This document shows, one piece after another, positions 49,504 through 60,138 of a stretch of DNA of 64,000 nucleotides (position 1 is the first letter of the stretch; the number at the start of each line of letters is the position of its first letter). The DNA is from Earliella scabrosa. Lineage: Eukaryota > Basidiomycota > Agaricomycetes > Polyporales > Polyporaceae. Made by a program: the position numbers and the translations under genes. Location: contig JABYQQ010000037.1 in NCBI GenBank assembly GCA_022605405.1, forward strand, positions 124,001-188,000, read 5' to 3'. Below the pieces are notes generated by a model. The model did not search any database and had not been told where the DNA came from. It saw nothing but the letters and a program-made list of their open reading frames with translations.

Positions 49504-52044
49504 CTAGACGTCTCATCTTGTAGTCACTGTTCCGTCGTCCTCTGTAGTCCATCCGATATTGTGTGCACTTGCTCAGGATACATAATTCTATCGGTTCAGA
49601 TGTGTGGTTCTCTCATTGAGCCTAAGTATTTGGTGACGGTCCTCCTTGTGCTCATGATCGGAGGAAATGAGCACCAGAACAAGCTCACATTGAGGGCGGA
49701 TGCACGCAGGAATAGGAATTTGAGCAGCCAAATTTCTGCTGCACGCTTCAATATTTTGTCGTGCACACAGCACATAGCCGAGCATTAAACTATTGATACC
49801 CGTCGCCTTCTCCGCCTGTTCCATATGACACGGTTACTGTTTACGCACTGTTCGCACGCCTAGGGAGATCGCTTGTGGTGTGAAGGTCTGCACATTATTG
49901 TACACTACTCCGTCCTCCAGACATCGGGTCTAATCTCGCCCTCCTACTCTTGTACTCTCGCCATCTCGACGTCCCGGACGCGCAAGTGTCCCCGCTGCTT
50001 CTTTACGCATTTGCATCTCCCCTTCCGTGCAGACTACTGTCTTGCCTCAGGACGCCAGTATCCGCACCGGCTTCCTCCCAAAACGGGTCTGTGCGTCGAG
50101 CGTCCTTCTGCAGCATGGTTAGTGTTGATGTACCCCTCGATTTGCCAAAGCTCACTTGCCCGTCGTGTCGTACTGCAGGGTCTCACAGACGACTCGGACT
50201 TGATGCATGCCCTTGCTAGGACCCGCCTCCACCGCGTTCTCCCCCCAATTTGCACCCAGATGCGACGAGGCCCGCAGCGCGTCACAACGCTGCCCTGGCA
50301 CTCACTCCTCGGGCGTCCCTCTCTCACGACACACGACACACCTTGCAAGACGCGCAGCACCGTAACACCACCTCGAACACCGCCGTGTCGTGGGTCTACG
50401 GCTGGCTAGCCACACGTTGGGTAGAATGCACGGTATGTGAGTACCCTCGGCTCATCTGTTCGGCTCCAGTGCTCAAGATGTGCTCCAGACGGCAGCGCAC
50501 TGTGCGGTTCTTACCGTGGCCGTACACGACACAAAAATTGCGGCTGCAGCTTAGTGGTGCTTGGAGGAAACCACACTTCCGGACGACCTCTGAGTCACGC
50601 CGCCAGACTCCAACCTTACGCTCCAGGCTCCCGGACAGCCTCGCACTCCTGGACAACCTCGCACTCCTGGACAACCTCGTGCTCCCGGACAGCTTCACGC
50701 TCCCGGATGGCCTCACACTCCCAGACAGCCTCATGTTCCCGGACAGCTTCACGCTCCCGGATGACCTCACGCAGGCTCCCAGGTGTGTCTTACCACATGG
50801 CTCGCTCACAGACATCGAGACGCCAGAGCATGCCGTCCCGCGTGGTGGAACTCACCTGGAAGCTTCATGTTCGTCTCGATGACTTACCTGATGCGGAGAT
50901 GCTATCTCCTACCTATGGTGAGGCCGCGGGTTCATCAGCATGCGACGGAGACTGACACACGACCGACCGTGCCTCCGGATCCATGGTGGTGCAAGCCTAC
51001 ATCCGCTGAGGTGCCAACACTGTAGCCGAGATGCACCTCCAGTGCGGTGCGTTCGCTCGCGCCCCTGTTTCGTGAATGTCTGTGCTAACGAGCAGTGCAG
51101 CCCTAGGTGGGCTTATTCGGTTATGCCGTCCGGATAGTGCACGTCGTTCTCTGTCGTGTCCCGGGGCATACAAGTATCTTGCGGTCCCCCGCACGTCTGC
51201 CAGAGTTGTGCCTCAGTGCTCACATCCCAGCTCCGCGTCGTTGAGGACCAGGTGTCGGGTAGTGCCCGGAGACGGTCCTAGCGTCAACTCGGCGCAGGTG
51301 CGCGCGCGAGTGCAGAGTGACGACGGAGAGAGATGGTGGGAGGAGACAAGACGCGTCGGTGGCGGAGGACCGCTAAGTGCGTCATAGGCGCTCTCGGTAC
51401 CGGAGGCTCGGAGCGGCAAGTTGTCGCATAGTACCGTAGTATGTGCGTACTTGGTGTCTGCAATGCATGTCCGTATCTCTGCGTCCTCAATTCCTGCGCG
51501 CGCGTCGGCCAAGTGCGGCTGTATATATTCTTACTGGAGTCCGTAGTCTGGCTCTGTACGACACGACGATTAATTTGTGCCGCTCGACGCCGTTGAGCCG
51601 GCAGTGCACATCCGGGGCTCTCAGCAATCCGTCTGCTGGTTACGAGAGCAAGTATTCTGGAGTCGCACACGAGAATCGCTCTGCTGAGCCCTCTCGTCCT
51701 CGCCCGTCCCTGCGGAGCGGTCAGGAGCAGTCCCCATGCCGTGCAGAATGCCGCCTCGTACGCATGCCGCTATGTCCCCCTCCTCGTACTCAGTTATACC
51801 CCCGCAGCCCCGTACTCAATTATACCCCCTCAAACCACCCTAAGGCATTTGATCGATCCGGGAGATCTTGCTCGACCGTCGCGCTCGCTTCCTCTAGCCG
51901 TGTCGCACCACCCGCCGACATCCAAGTCTCACTCGGACTCGGCCTCTCCACGTCTCCTCGCCGTCCCTCCCGCATGCCTTTACACATCATCGTCACACAC
52001 ACTTTACGAGTCCTCAGAGGCACCACACGCTTCAGCAATATTTA
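49504..52044. other. Repeat-unit DNA, no confident gene
   Basis: This stretch runs from the orphan ORF to the start of the next RasGAP-like fragment. It contains an 18 bp minisatellite at 50634-50777. Long frames here (49873-50409, 50250-50882) are joined into one 312-codon frame in unit 2 because unit 2 has one extra C in a poly-C run, so the frame is not conserved and was not called. Confidence 0.45.
50634..50777 (+). repeat. 18 bp minisatellite, eight copies
   Basis: There are eight degenerate copies of an 18 bp unit of the form gacagcctcacgctcccg. Because 18 is a multiple of three, frames stay open across it and would encode six-residue repeats (LPDSLA, LLDNLA, LPDGLT and similar). Unit 2 has nine copies. 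Confidence 0.85.
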
Positions 52045-54091
52045 TTAAGTCTGGGCATTCACATTCTTCATAACATACAACAACGTCGGGCACATGTTCG
52101 TGCACAGTAGACATGCGTGAGGATGGGAAGTGTAGACAGCGAGAGCACGACTAACCTTCATCCACTTCAGCAGCACCACCTACCGTCAACGCCACCCGAG
52201 TCTACATGAGATGAGCGGTCAACGCACCTTGAGCTCATGTGCTATGTCGAACGCCGTAGAAATCAGGGGCGCCTCATTCTCGCTGTCCGCATGGGGGCGG
52301 ACGCGGGACGCTGCTCGGCAGATGTCGACCGCGCAGACGATGGCAACTTCCGAGTACTTCGAGGCGTAGGGAAGGTTCCGGATGATGAGATCGGTGATAT
52401 TGCGGTCCTGCTTAGACAAGTCAGACGAGGGTACTGCGGGACTCCAAACACGTTAATAACACACTTTGCGGTAAGGACCTTTGTGACCCAGGGCGCTCTC
52501 AAACTCCCCCTTCAAACGATCGTGGCTGATACAAAGCAGCACAGCGAGCGTCGGCCACGCGCCAGCCTTGTCCCTTGAGTTCTCCTGCAAGTCAAAGAGG
52601 AGATCGAAGACCCGCTCGGGGGCGCCTTCGAGACGGCGGTGATATTGGAGAGCGTCGTTGTACTCGTCAGGACAGAGCTCGATCCAATTCCAGATTGCCG
52701 TACGAAGGGCGATCGAGACCGGGATCTGCGCGTCCTTCTTGAGGTTCATGAGAAGGGAAGATAGCTCTGTGACGAGATCAGCCAATATGAATATGAACGC
52801 GGGGTATGATGCCGATAGCAACGTACCTTGCAACGATTGGACGAGCTTCGACCGGTCCAAAGCGCTGTAAGTGATCAACTGGAGGTCAACGGTGTCTGGC
52901 TCCGGCTCTGCCGAGCTAGCGAGGGTGTGTATCCGTTGCCGTATCCTACTCAGGACAACGGCCCAATTGGACGCGGACAAATGGTACACTATTCGTCCGG
53001 TGTACTTGGCGATGGAAGAGTGCAACGACAGCACCGACTTCGCGACAAGGAAAGACGTCTTCTCATATGCCACCGAATGTTGCGGTAGTCGACTGGATAT
53101 CGAACTGGTCACTCCGGCGGAGTTGAGGGATGTTGATGACGGGTGCTTGGCGCGGTTCATGGACCGCGGCGGCGCACCTGAAACGATGGGCGGAGGGAGC
53201 GTCACTAACGCTTCGTCGGTCACGCTGAACTCGTGAGACTCGACGGACTCGAAGTCCTGGAATGATGCATCGAAGCTCATGCTTGCGGCCGATGTGAGAC
53301 GGTGTTTCCGCGGCGCGGCCTGTCGGAGTAGGAGAACCATGACACTGATGATATAACGCGCACAGTTGTCGTCAAGGGCGGGCGGCTCGACCAACGTGGC
53401 GGAATTCGATAGCTGTTCGGAGGACGCGTGGCGGCCGCGTCCGGGAGTAGGAACGGATGTGTCTGGGGTCGTGGGCTTTGAGCCTGCACCACGCTTGCTT
53501 CCGGGAGAGTTGGGTCGCGTCTCTTCTGCGCGTGACCCCCAACGGGATGCCATGGCAAGAGAGAGGACCTTCAGGAGGAACAGTTGGGACTGGAGGATGT
53601 CGATCCCGCGGAAGCCTGCGCTCTCGATTTGCTGCGAGACGCTTAGATAGCAGCGAAGACAAGACAGAATGCGACGTACCTTCGCCAGCTTGTCCAACTG
53701 CTCCGTCAATGCTAGTGATATCATGTCGAGCGAATCCCGAGACAAGTCCACCAAAGCTTCGACTGTCTGCTGCATTGCATCATCCGCCTCCAACTCCGTA
53801 AGCGATATCCCCGAATTACATGGAAGCTGTGTGGATTTGTTGAGACACACATCGACCGTGAACGGTAGACCATAACACGAGAACGCGTACCTTGTTTTTA
53901 AGCCTGTTTATGAGGACTTGCACTACTTTTTGCTGGGGGGATGCGGGGATGTTTGTCGAGGACGCATACGGCAGATTGGATGGCTGTACGATAGGAGATT
54001 GAGCCGATATGCTGTGATTGGAACCATTGCTCCTGTGAACACGAGAGGTGCTCGCGATGTTGTGACTGGCGGAAGCACGCCGTGCGGGCAT
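52045..54091 (-). CDS. Truncated RasGAP N-terminal duplicate (unit 2)
   Basis: This is a copy of the first exons of the RasGAP gene, starting at the ATG 54091 (MPARRASASHN). The large exon block 52453-53850 translates identically to 41619-43016 in the complete gene. The last copied exon begins at 52179 (VVLLKWMK) and is cut off where the complete gene continues into DRPFWECPDD. From there the frame runs on in unrelated DNA for about 36 more codons (VSRALAVYTSHPHACL and onward) to a TAA at 52045-52047. The stop overlaps AATAAA (52041-52046, minus strand), a possible poly(A) signal. No GAP, Sec14 or PH part is present. It may be a transcribed truncated protein or a decaying copy; splice sites and frame look intact. 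Confidence 0.55.
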
Positions 54092-57000
54092 TGCTCATGA
54101 ACCGCCGTGTATCCGGACACGAGATGGGGAGATATGGGGGAGCAGAGACCCGAGTTACGAGTAGGAAGTGTGCGGGAGAGAGAGGGATGGGAGGAAGAGC
54201 CTCTGTCGACTGCACCGAGCAGTGCGCGAGACTTGTCCAGGGCAGCGACTCCGAGCGACTTCCAATCGCACGGCGTTACCCGCTTACGTATGCACCCAGT
54301 TAGGCAGTTCCTGCGGTTCTCCCGGGTTCTCCTCGGCAAAGGACGCTAGATTGACGCCACCGCTCGCCCCTCGATGCCGCCGCTCGACGCATCCGTGTTC
54401 TCGACTCGCCGTGTCATCGTCTGAGTCTGACTCTGTCGAGGTGTGCAATGCGATGGCCCCCTCGAGGGGCCGGGCTTCCCGATCGCGCGCGGACGCAGTC
54501 CGCGTTCTCCTCCAGACGAGCACTCGCACTCGACACGGACTGTCCGATGTCGATGGACCGCCGTCTGCGTCCCCAGCGCACGCGTACGCTCGACCACTGC
54601 CCGCCCTCTTCAGCTCACCAAGGGCACGCTCCATGCGCATCCCTCCCACGCATGCACACGCACCCAGTCGGCCGTCCTCTCGCTCTGCGCCGCCCGGAGT
54701 GCTCTCCTCTCACTCGCATCGCTCCTCGCCGCCTTCTGCAACAGCGGCTGTGCCGTCCCCGCCATTGTCCATGGCACCGTCCGCTCCCTGCTGTGCTCCG
54801 CCAGCTCTGCGTCTCATTGCGACTCCCGCCGCGCTCTGCGCATACAGCCCATGCATACAGCCAGCTACCTACATCCATCCCCGACCTGCGACGCTTCTCC
54901 GGCCTCCCTCCGCAGGCGCCCGACTCCCGTTTGCGCACACGCGCGCCCCAGTCCTGCGCTCCCCTGCAGTACCCTCCTCGCCCTCGTCGGTGAGGTTCGT
55001 GTCCGTGGTGCGCCCTGCTGCTCGATGGGATCGAGCCGATTACTGACGTTGTTCATGCCAGTTCCCCCGCTCGAGAGCTGCACGTCTCGAGTCTGAACCG
55101 CCGGCGTGTTCATCCGACACGGGCAGCTCGTCAACAAGCGACGTCCAGCCGTTCTGCGGGCACGGTCACCGTTCCTGCAGGACGTGTCTGCACGACGACC
55201 GCCCTTTGCTCTGGTCGTCCGCACTCGACCCAGCACGCCCTGCAGACAAGCTCACACCGCGATCAGCGGTCAGCAAAACCGCACTCGAGACTCACCTCCG
55301 CTGTCTCCCACCGCGGATGGCGACAGCGACGGCGATGGCAAACACGACGGCGATGGCACATACGACGGCGACGGCGACGGCGGGCACCACGGCTCGACAC
55401 GCCCCTACACAACGATGCAGCCGGGGGGCGAGTCAACGCGCAGTTGAGAGGAAGCAAGCGGAGACCGAGCACGAAAAACGCTGCATCCTCTCCTCCTCAA
55501 ACACACGGATATATGTGTCCTCTCAGCGTGCACCGCCCACGCTGCCGAACGGATACTTACGCGAAGTGTTCCGCCGCCCCCGCCGCGCTCCGCAAATTGC
55601 GCACCTCGCTTCGCGCACAGGTGAGTTTCAGACGAACGCTCGGGTCCTCGCGGGCACGGACCTGCGCTATGCACACCCACTAACCTCGCTCGCTAGGCTC
55701 GCCTCGACGGTCCGTCCACTCACTCGATATTGCTCGTCCCCGCGTGCGAGCTCACTCGAGCTCCGTCCGACTTCTCCGTCCCCACACGGCTGCTGCGCAT
55801 CGCAAACTGGGGCCGGGACGGGAGCGTGCAACATTGCTCCGCAATTTACGCTCGGGAGCCTCGCGACCTGCGTTCCGTCGGGTGCACATCCTGAGCATAC
55901 TGCATGACTGTCCGTGCAGCGCACTGCCAGGCGCGACACCAGCCTGAGGACCTCGCAAGACGGACGAGACGAAGTACGAGCTGTGGCGGGACGCTGGGCT
56001 GGGACGGGAGCGTGCGACGTAGCTCCACGATCTACGCTCGAGAGACCTGCGTTCCGTCAGGTGCACAGGCCGAGCATACTGCGTGCAGCGCACTGCCAAG
56101 CGCGACACCAGCCCGAGGATCCTGCAAGACGGGCGAGACGAAATGCGAGCTGCCGCGGGACGGACGGCCACGTTCCGTCACTCGGATGGGGTTGCGAATG
56201 ACGAGACAGACGGCCACGTTCCGACACTCGGATGGGAGTGGGTATGACGTCCGACGCCTCCCAGCTGAAGCGTCGAGGCCGGGCCACGATCGTGTAGACT
56301 GGTGAGCACCCTGTTTCACGTTAATGTTCGTCTCTGTCGACTCCGGGGCCGCACGATGTCGTGCATCTCGTTGTGATTTGTTGCGGGACGATTCAGGATC
56401 CTCAGGCGAAAGTGGGCGGCGCGCGGAGGAGCAAAGAGCGGTCTTCACTCTCCGCACGCTTAGCCTCGCGGCGCTCCGCCTTCCCGTCTCTCGGGCCCGT
56501 CTTTCGTATCGCATGTGCGGATGACGGGCATGGGAGATCTGCGACCGTCTCGAGAGCATACGCAGGGTGGTGCACGACCACCCCATACGCAGACTCGAAG
56601 GCCCGCAGACGAGCATGTCTGAGTATGCATGCCCGTTCTATCCAAACACCTCCTAAATCGCGAGGACGAGCCCGACGCACGGCGGATTGGCCGTGAGGAC
56701 CCACATGAGACGGCTGTGCGTCATTGCGACGGGCTCGTGGCAGGCTCGGGGCCTGCGTGAACGTACCCGCCATGCATTGCACGGCTCGCGAACGCCAGCG
56801 AGTACCAGATCAATATCGATCTCCGCACGTCGTACGCGGAACTTTCGACAGACTCGGGCCGTCCGCCTCGTCCTTTGTCCCCTGTAATGTCGGGCGCACG
56901 CACATCGCAGCGCTTGAAGCTGGGAGCGTGCGGGGCCGGCCCCGTTCAGGGAAGTCGGGCGCAACGTACGAGCACGGAAGCAGGTCCGGGACTTGCACGT

Positions 57001-59245
57001 TCCTCGACGTCGACGCTGCTGGCTCAGACCCTCCGCTCGGGAGCCCGAGACCCGATGTCTGCGTATGCGGACGTAGCCCTGGGTCCCATGACTCGTGCGC
57101 ATACCTCGGATCGCGCAGGGAAGGGTTCGCACTAATAACCCCCAATCCTAGATCCGTCTGGCTTCGACTGTCCATGCGATCCGATCGACACCCCGTCTGG
57201 GCTTGCGAGCTTCGTAGAGCTCCGTCAACATCTCTTCCGCACGCTGAGCAGCACGGCGGCGTCTGGCACGACTCAAGGACGGGACGTCTGCCGTTGTAAG
57301 CGTCGGTTTCGCGCAATCTGGGCACGGATCGCGGATGCGGACCCGAAGCTACACGCGGGACAACGCGCTGTGAGCAATGACAGGGGATGCGCCGCGCTGA
57401 TCGTCGCATCGCCGGAGACAACTGTCTGCACGATGATGGCGGAGAGCCGGGACGTCCGCCGCCCTGAACGCGGTCCTCATACGAAGCCGAGCCAAGGTGC
57501 ACGCACGCGCAAGCAGGACGACGTCGATCCGCCGTTCGACGTCTCGCATCGGTCGCGACTCAAGTTTTGGACCCACAGGTGTGGCACGAGCGATCGTTCG
57601 AGCACGCGAGGCTACGAGGATGCCTTGCAGAGCCGATAAATGAGGAGCGGCGGGTCAATGTATTGTCGACGGCCGTCCTTGCTGGACGTCGAGACTCTGC
57701 TGCAGCGACGCGGCCCAGTGACGTCCGGACCATGCACGGCGATTCCCAACGGAGTCTTGCATCCGCACGCGGTCTCGAGCGGGCTTAGGATGGCGGGCAG
57801 GAGTACGAGGATGTTCTGCGCTCAAACAATGCGGTAAGCACCTCATTTCGTCTGAATACCCATGTCGACTAGTACGTCTGTATCCGAATCCGAACCCGTG
57901 GACATGGGACCTGTCGTCCTCGCTTGCTGTGGGAAGCCTGAGTCGCAACGCGAGATTGGGCGGCGTGCGGAATTGACGATGATGCTCATCATACACTATC
58001 CTCGCGCCGCGCTCCGTCCGCATGTGGTTCGTCCCAGTCCCGCTCCCGTCCTTTGCGTCGCATGTGCGATGCAGGCGCAGGAGATCTTACCAGCTCTGTA
58101 CATTCATCCCGTCAGACTGAGGTCTGAGACGAGCGCGGTGGGATGCCCGCCCGGGACGTGACTGCAGCGGCGGAGCATTGCGGCGTTGTTCAGAAACCTC
58201 TGCAGAATTTTGTCATGTCCCCTCATTTCACGCTTCACGCTTACAGACGACCCAGCTCTACGGAAGCTCGCTTCTGGGTGCGTCCTTGGCGTGCCTGCAA
58301 TGAGCCTAATCGAAATCTGTTGAATGTCAATCAGCAAGTTGCCACAGGCTGCTGACTCCGCAGTGTGCAGGCAAATCTTGCGGGCGCACTTGGGCCCCCG
58401 CTCGTCATCCGTTCCTGCAGCGTCGGCGGAGCATTCCGTGAGGGTGGGACAGTCCAGACTAGCTGTCCTCGGTGTCAGAGACGTCAGGCGCACCACACGA
58501 GCACGCCATGGAGCAGGACTCGCTGAGTCGGGATGGACGAGCCGAGCTGCTGTAGACGGGGCCGAAATGTCCGCTTGCGAGGTTAAGAGAGAACGCTGAG
58601 CATACGCCGGAAACACCGCACATCGTGTCGGCCCTCGGCTGCTTGAGGCGCGAGACTTCTCGAGTTTCTTTTCTTGCGCTTCCGCCTTTTTGGGTCGCCG
58701 TTGCGAGAGCGGCCAATCCTCGAGAGTTGTACTGAGATTTCCATTCGGACAGGCAGGGTTGGAGAAAGCAGGTTATACGACTGCACCTGGTGCTTCTGTC
58801 TTCCTATGCTCGTGAGGGCCATCGACCGCGTGGTGCCCGCACGAGTCGAGAACCACAGGCCGCACCCAGTCCGCTATAGCAGGTTTGGCGTGAATTTGAT
58901 TGCGTCGCGAACTACTATGTGACTATCGCTTTGAAGGAGCGACCTGACTAACACAGGTCGTCATTGCATCGTAAGCGGTGCATGATGTTGTCACGTTCGC
59001 GAGATCTGTCCTCCTGAACACAGTATGTGGCCGCGAATCTTGCCTGAAATGAGACTGTTACTGACCTCGTGATATGGTAGGAAGCACAACGGCTATGGGA
59101 CGCGATTGGCTCCTGGTTCTGCTGCGACCTGTTTCCGAGCCATGTACAGTAATCCTGCATAGCTGACGAAGGCAGGAATATTTGTGAAACCTGAAAGACC
59201 CCGATCTTGTCGACTGACCGACACAAGCCGACGGACAGCATTCGG
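54092..59245. other. Upstream repeat DNA of unit 2, no confident gene
   Basis: This is the counterpart of 43258-48610. It has the same C/T-rich character, simple repeat and direct repeat, with two minisatellite copies instead of six. Small indels break several of the long frames seen in unit 1, which argues against those frames being genes. Confidence 0.45.
56165..56236 (+). repeat. 46 bp minisatellite, two copies
   Basis: Copies start at 56165 and 56211 and match the array at 45341-45596. The first copy again carries the ccgtcact variant and the last the gatgggagtggg end, so the loss was of internal copies. Confidence 0.9.
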
Positions 59246-59259
59246 TATAAAACAAGAAG

Positions 59260-60138
59260 ATGCACACTGCAAGCTGCACGCCGCACAGCATGGTGTCTAC
59301 TCGTCCATCGCGTTCTCACCGACCGGACGTCACTCCTCTCAATCTCGCTCCCATGCATGCGCCTGTCAGGAAGGCGTGCTCTCACCCCTCGCACCCCGCT
59401 CGTCCTGCTCTCGCGCAGCCTCACCGGCATGGCCCGCTCCTGCCATCTCCTCTGCGCATCACATACACGGACGTTCGTCGCGGGAAGCTCGAATTCGTCC
59501 CAGGCCCCGCATTGTCCAAGCATGCGCTCTCACCCCAGCCGATAGCCCAGACCGAAGGGAGCGAGATTCAGCTCTACGCGACCGCTCACGGCGACATCCG
59601 GGGTAACATCCGTCGGCAGCTGAACGGTTTGGCCGGTACGAGTGTTTCTACCGTATCTACCGCTTCCCTTGGTTCCTGCTTCTCATCTTCCTCCGCCACA
59701 GCTTCCGCACTCAAAGACCCGGCCGCAAAAATGAAGTACACCGTCGATGAGTTCTACGACACATTTGTGGACCGGTATGAGCCCAAGCTTCTTCGTGGAT
59801 GGACGAGGGTGATCCCGTTTGTCAACCTGAGCGACAAGAAGATCAAGACTTGGCACCTGAAGCTGCTTCTCAAGCTTCTCGAGTCCGGGAAGATCGTCTT
59901 CTCCGACGCAACGGCTGACGAGCTGCGCGCGGTGCGAGCGTTCGGCAAGTCCATTGTGTGTCCTGGTACCGCGCCCATTTCATCCGCTCCACGCTTCGAG
60001 AACCGCAACATCGGGCGACGCGCTTGCACACGCTTCAAACGGAATGGACCGAAGAGCGCAAAGGAGGTTCCCGAGGAGTGGGATGGGCCTTCGCGTGGCT
60101 TGGAGGATCCGTACGACCCTATTGAAGAGTCAGACTAG
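59260..60138 (+). CDS. Candidate orphan protein, repeat unit 2
   Basis: This is the second copy of the 292-codon frame at 48625-49503, with the same TATA-like box 14 nt upstream. The only protein difference noticed is RVIPF here against RTIPF in unit 1. The open frame, the length and the MKYTVDEFYDTF start of the globular part are all kept. No family was recognised. If it is a gene, the locus carries at least two near-identical copies and probably more beyond the window. Confidence 0.45.
   Translation: MHTASCTPHSMVSTRPSRSHRPDVTPLNLAPMHAPVRKACSHPSHPARPALAQPHRHGPLLPSPLRITYTDVRRGKLEFVPGPALSKHALSPQPIAQTEGSEIQLYATAHGDIRGNIRRQLNGLAGTSVSTVSTASLGSCFSSSSATASALKDPAAKMKYTVDEFYDTFVDRYEPKLLRGWTRVIPFVNLSDKKIKTWHLKLLLKLLESGKIVFSDATADELRAVRAFGKSIVCPGTAPISSAPRFENRNIGRRACTRFKRNGPKSAKEVPEEWDGPSRGLEDPYDPIEESD

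Larger units (their letters stand above)
41311..52154. repeat. Tandem segmental repeat, unit 1
   Basis: This ~10.84 kb unit starts inside a RasGAP exon (the ccttcgtcca at 41311) and covers the first exons of that gene plus ~8.9 kb upstream. Positions 41600-45270 recur at +10834, and 48040-50600 at about +10635; the offset steps are explained by indels and minisatellite changes. It is the ancestral-looking copy, because only here does the RasGAP gene continue past the left edge. Confidence 0.9.
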
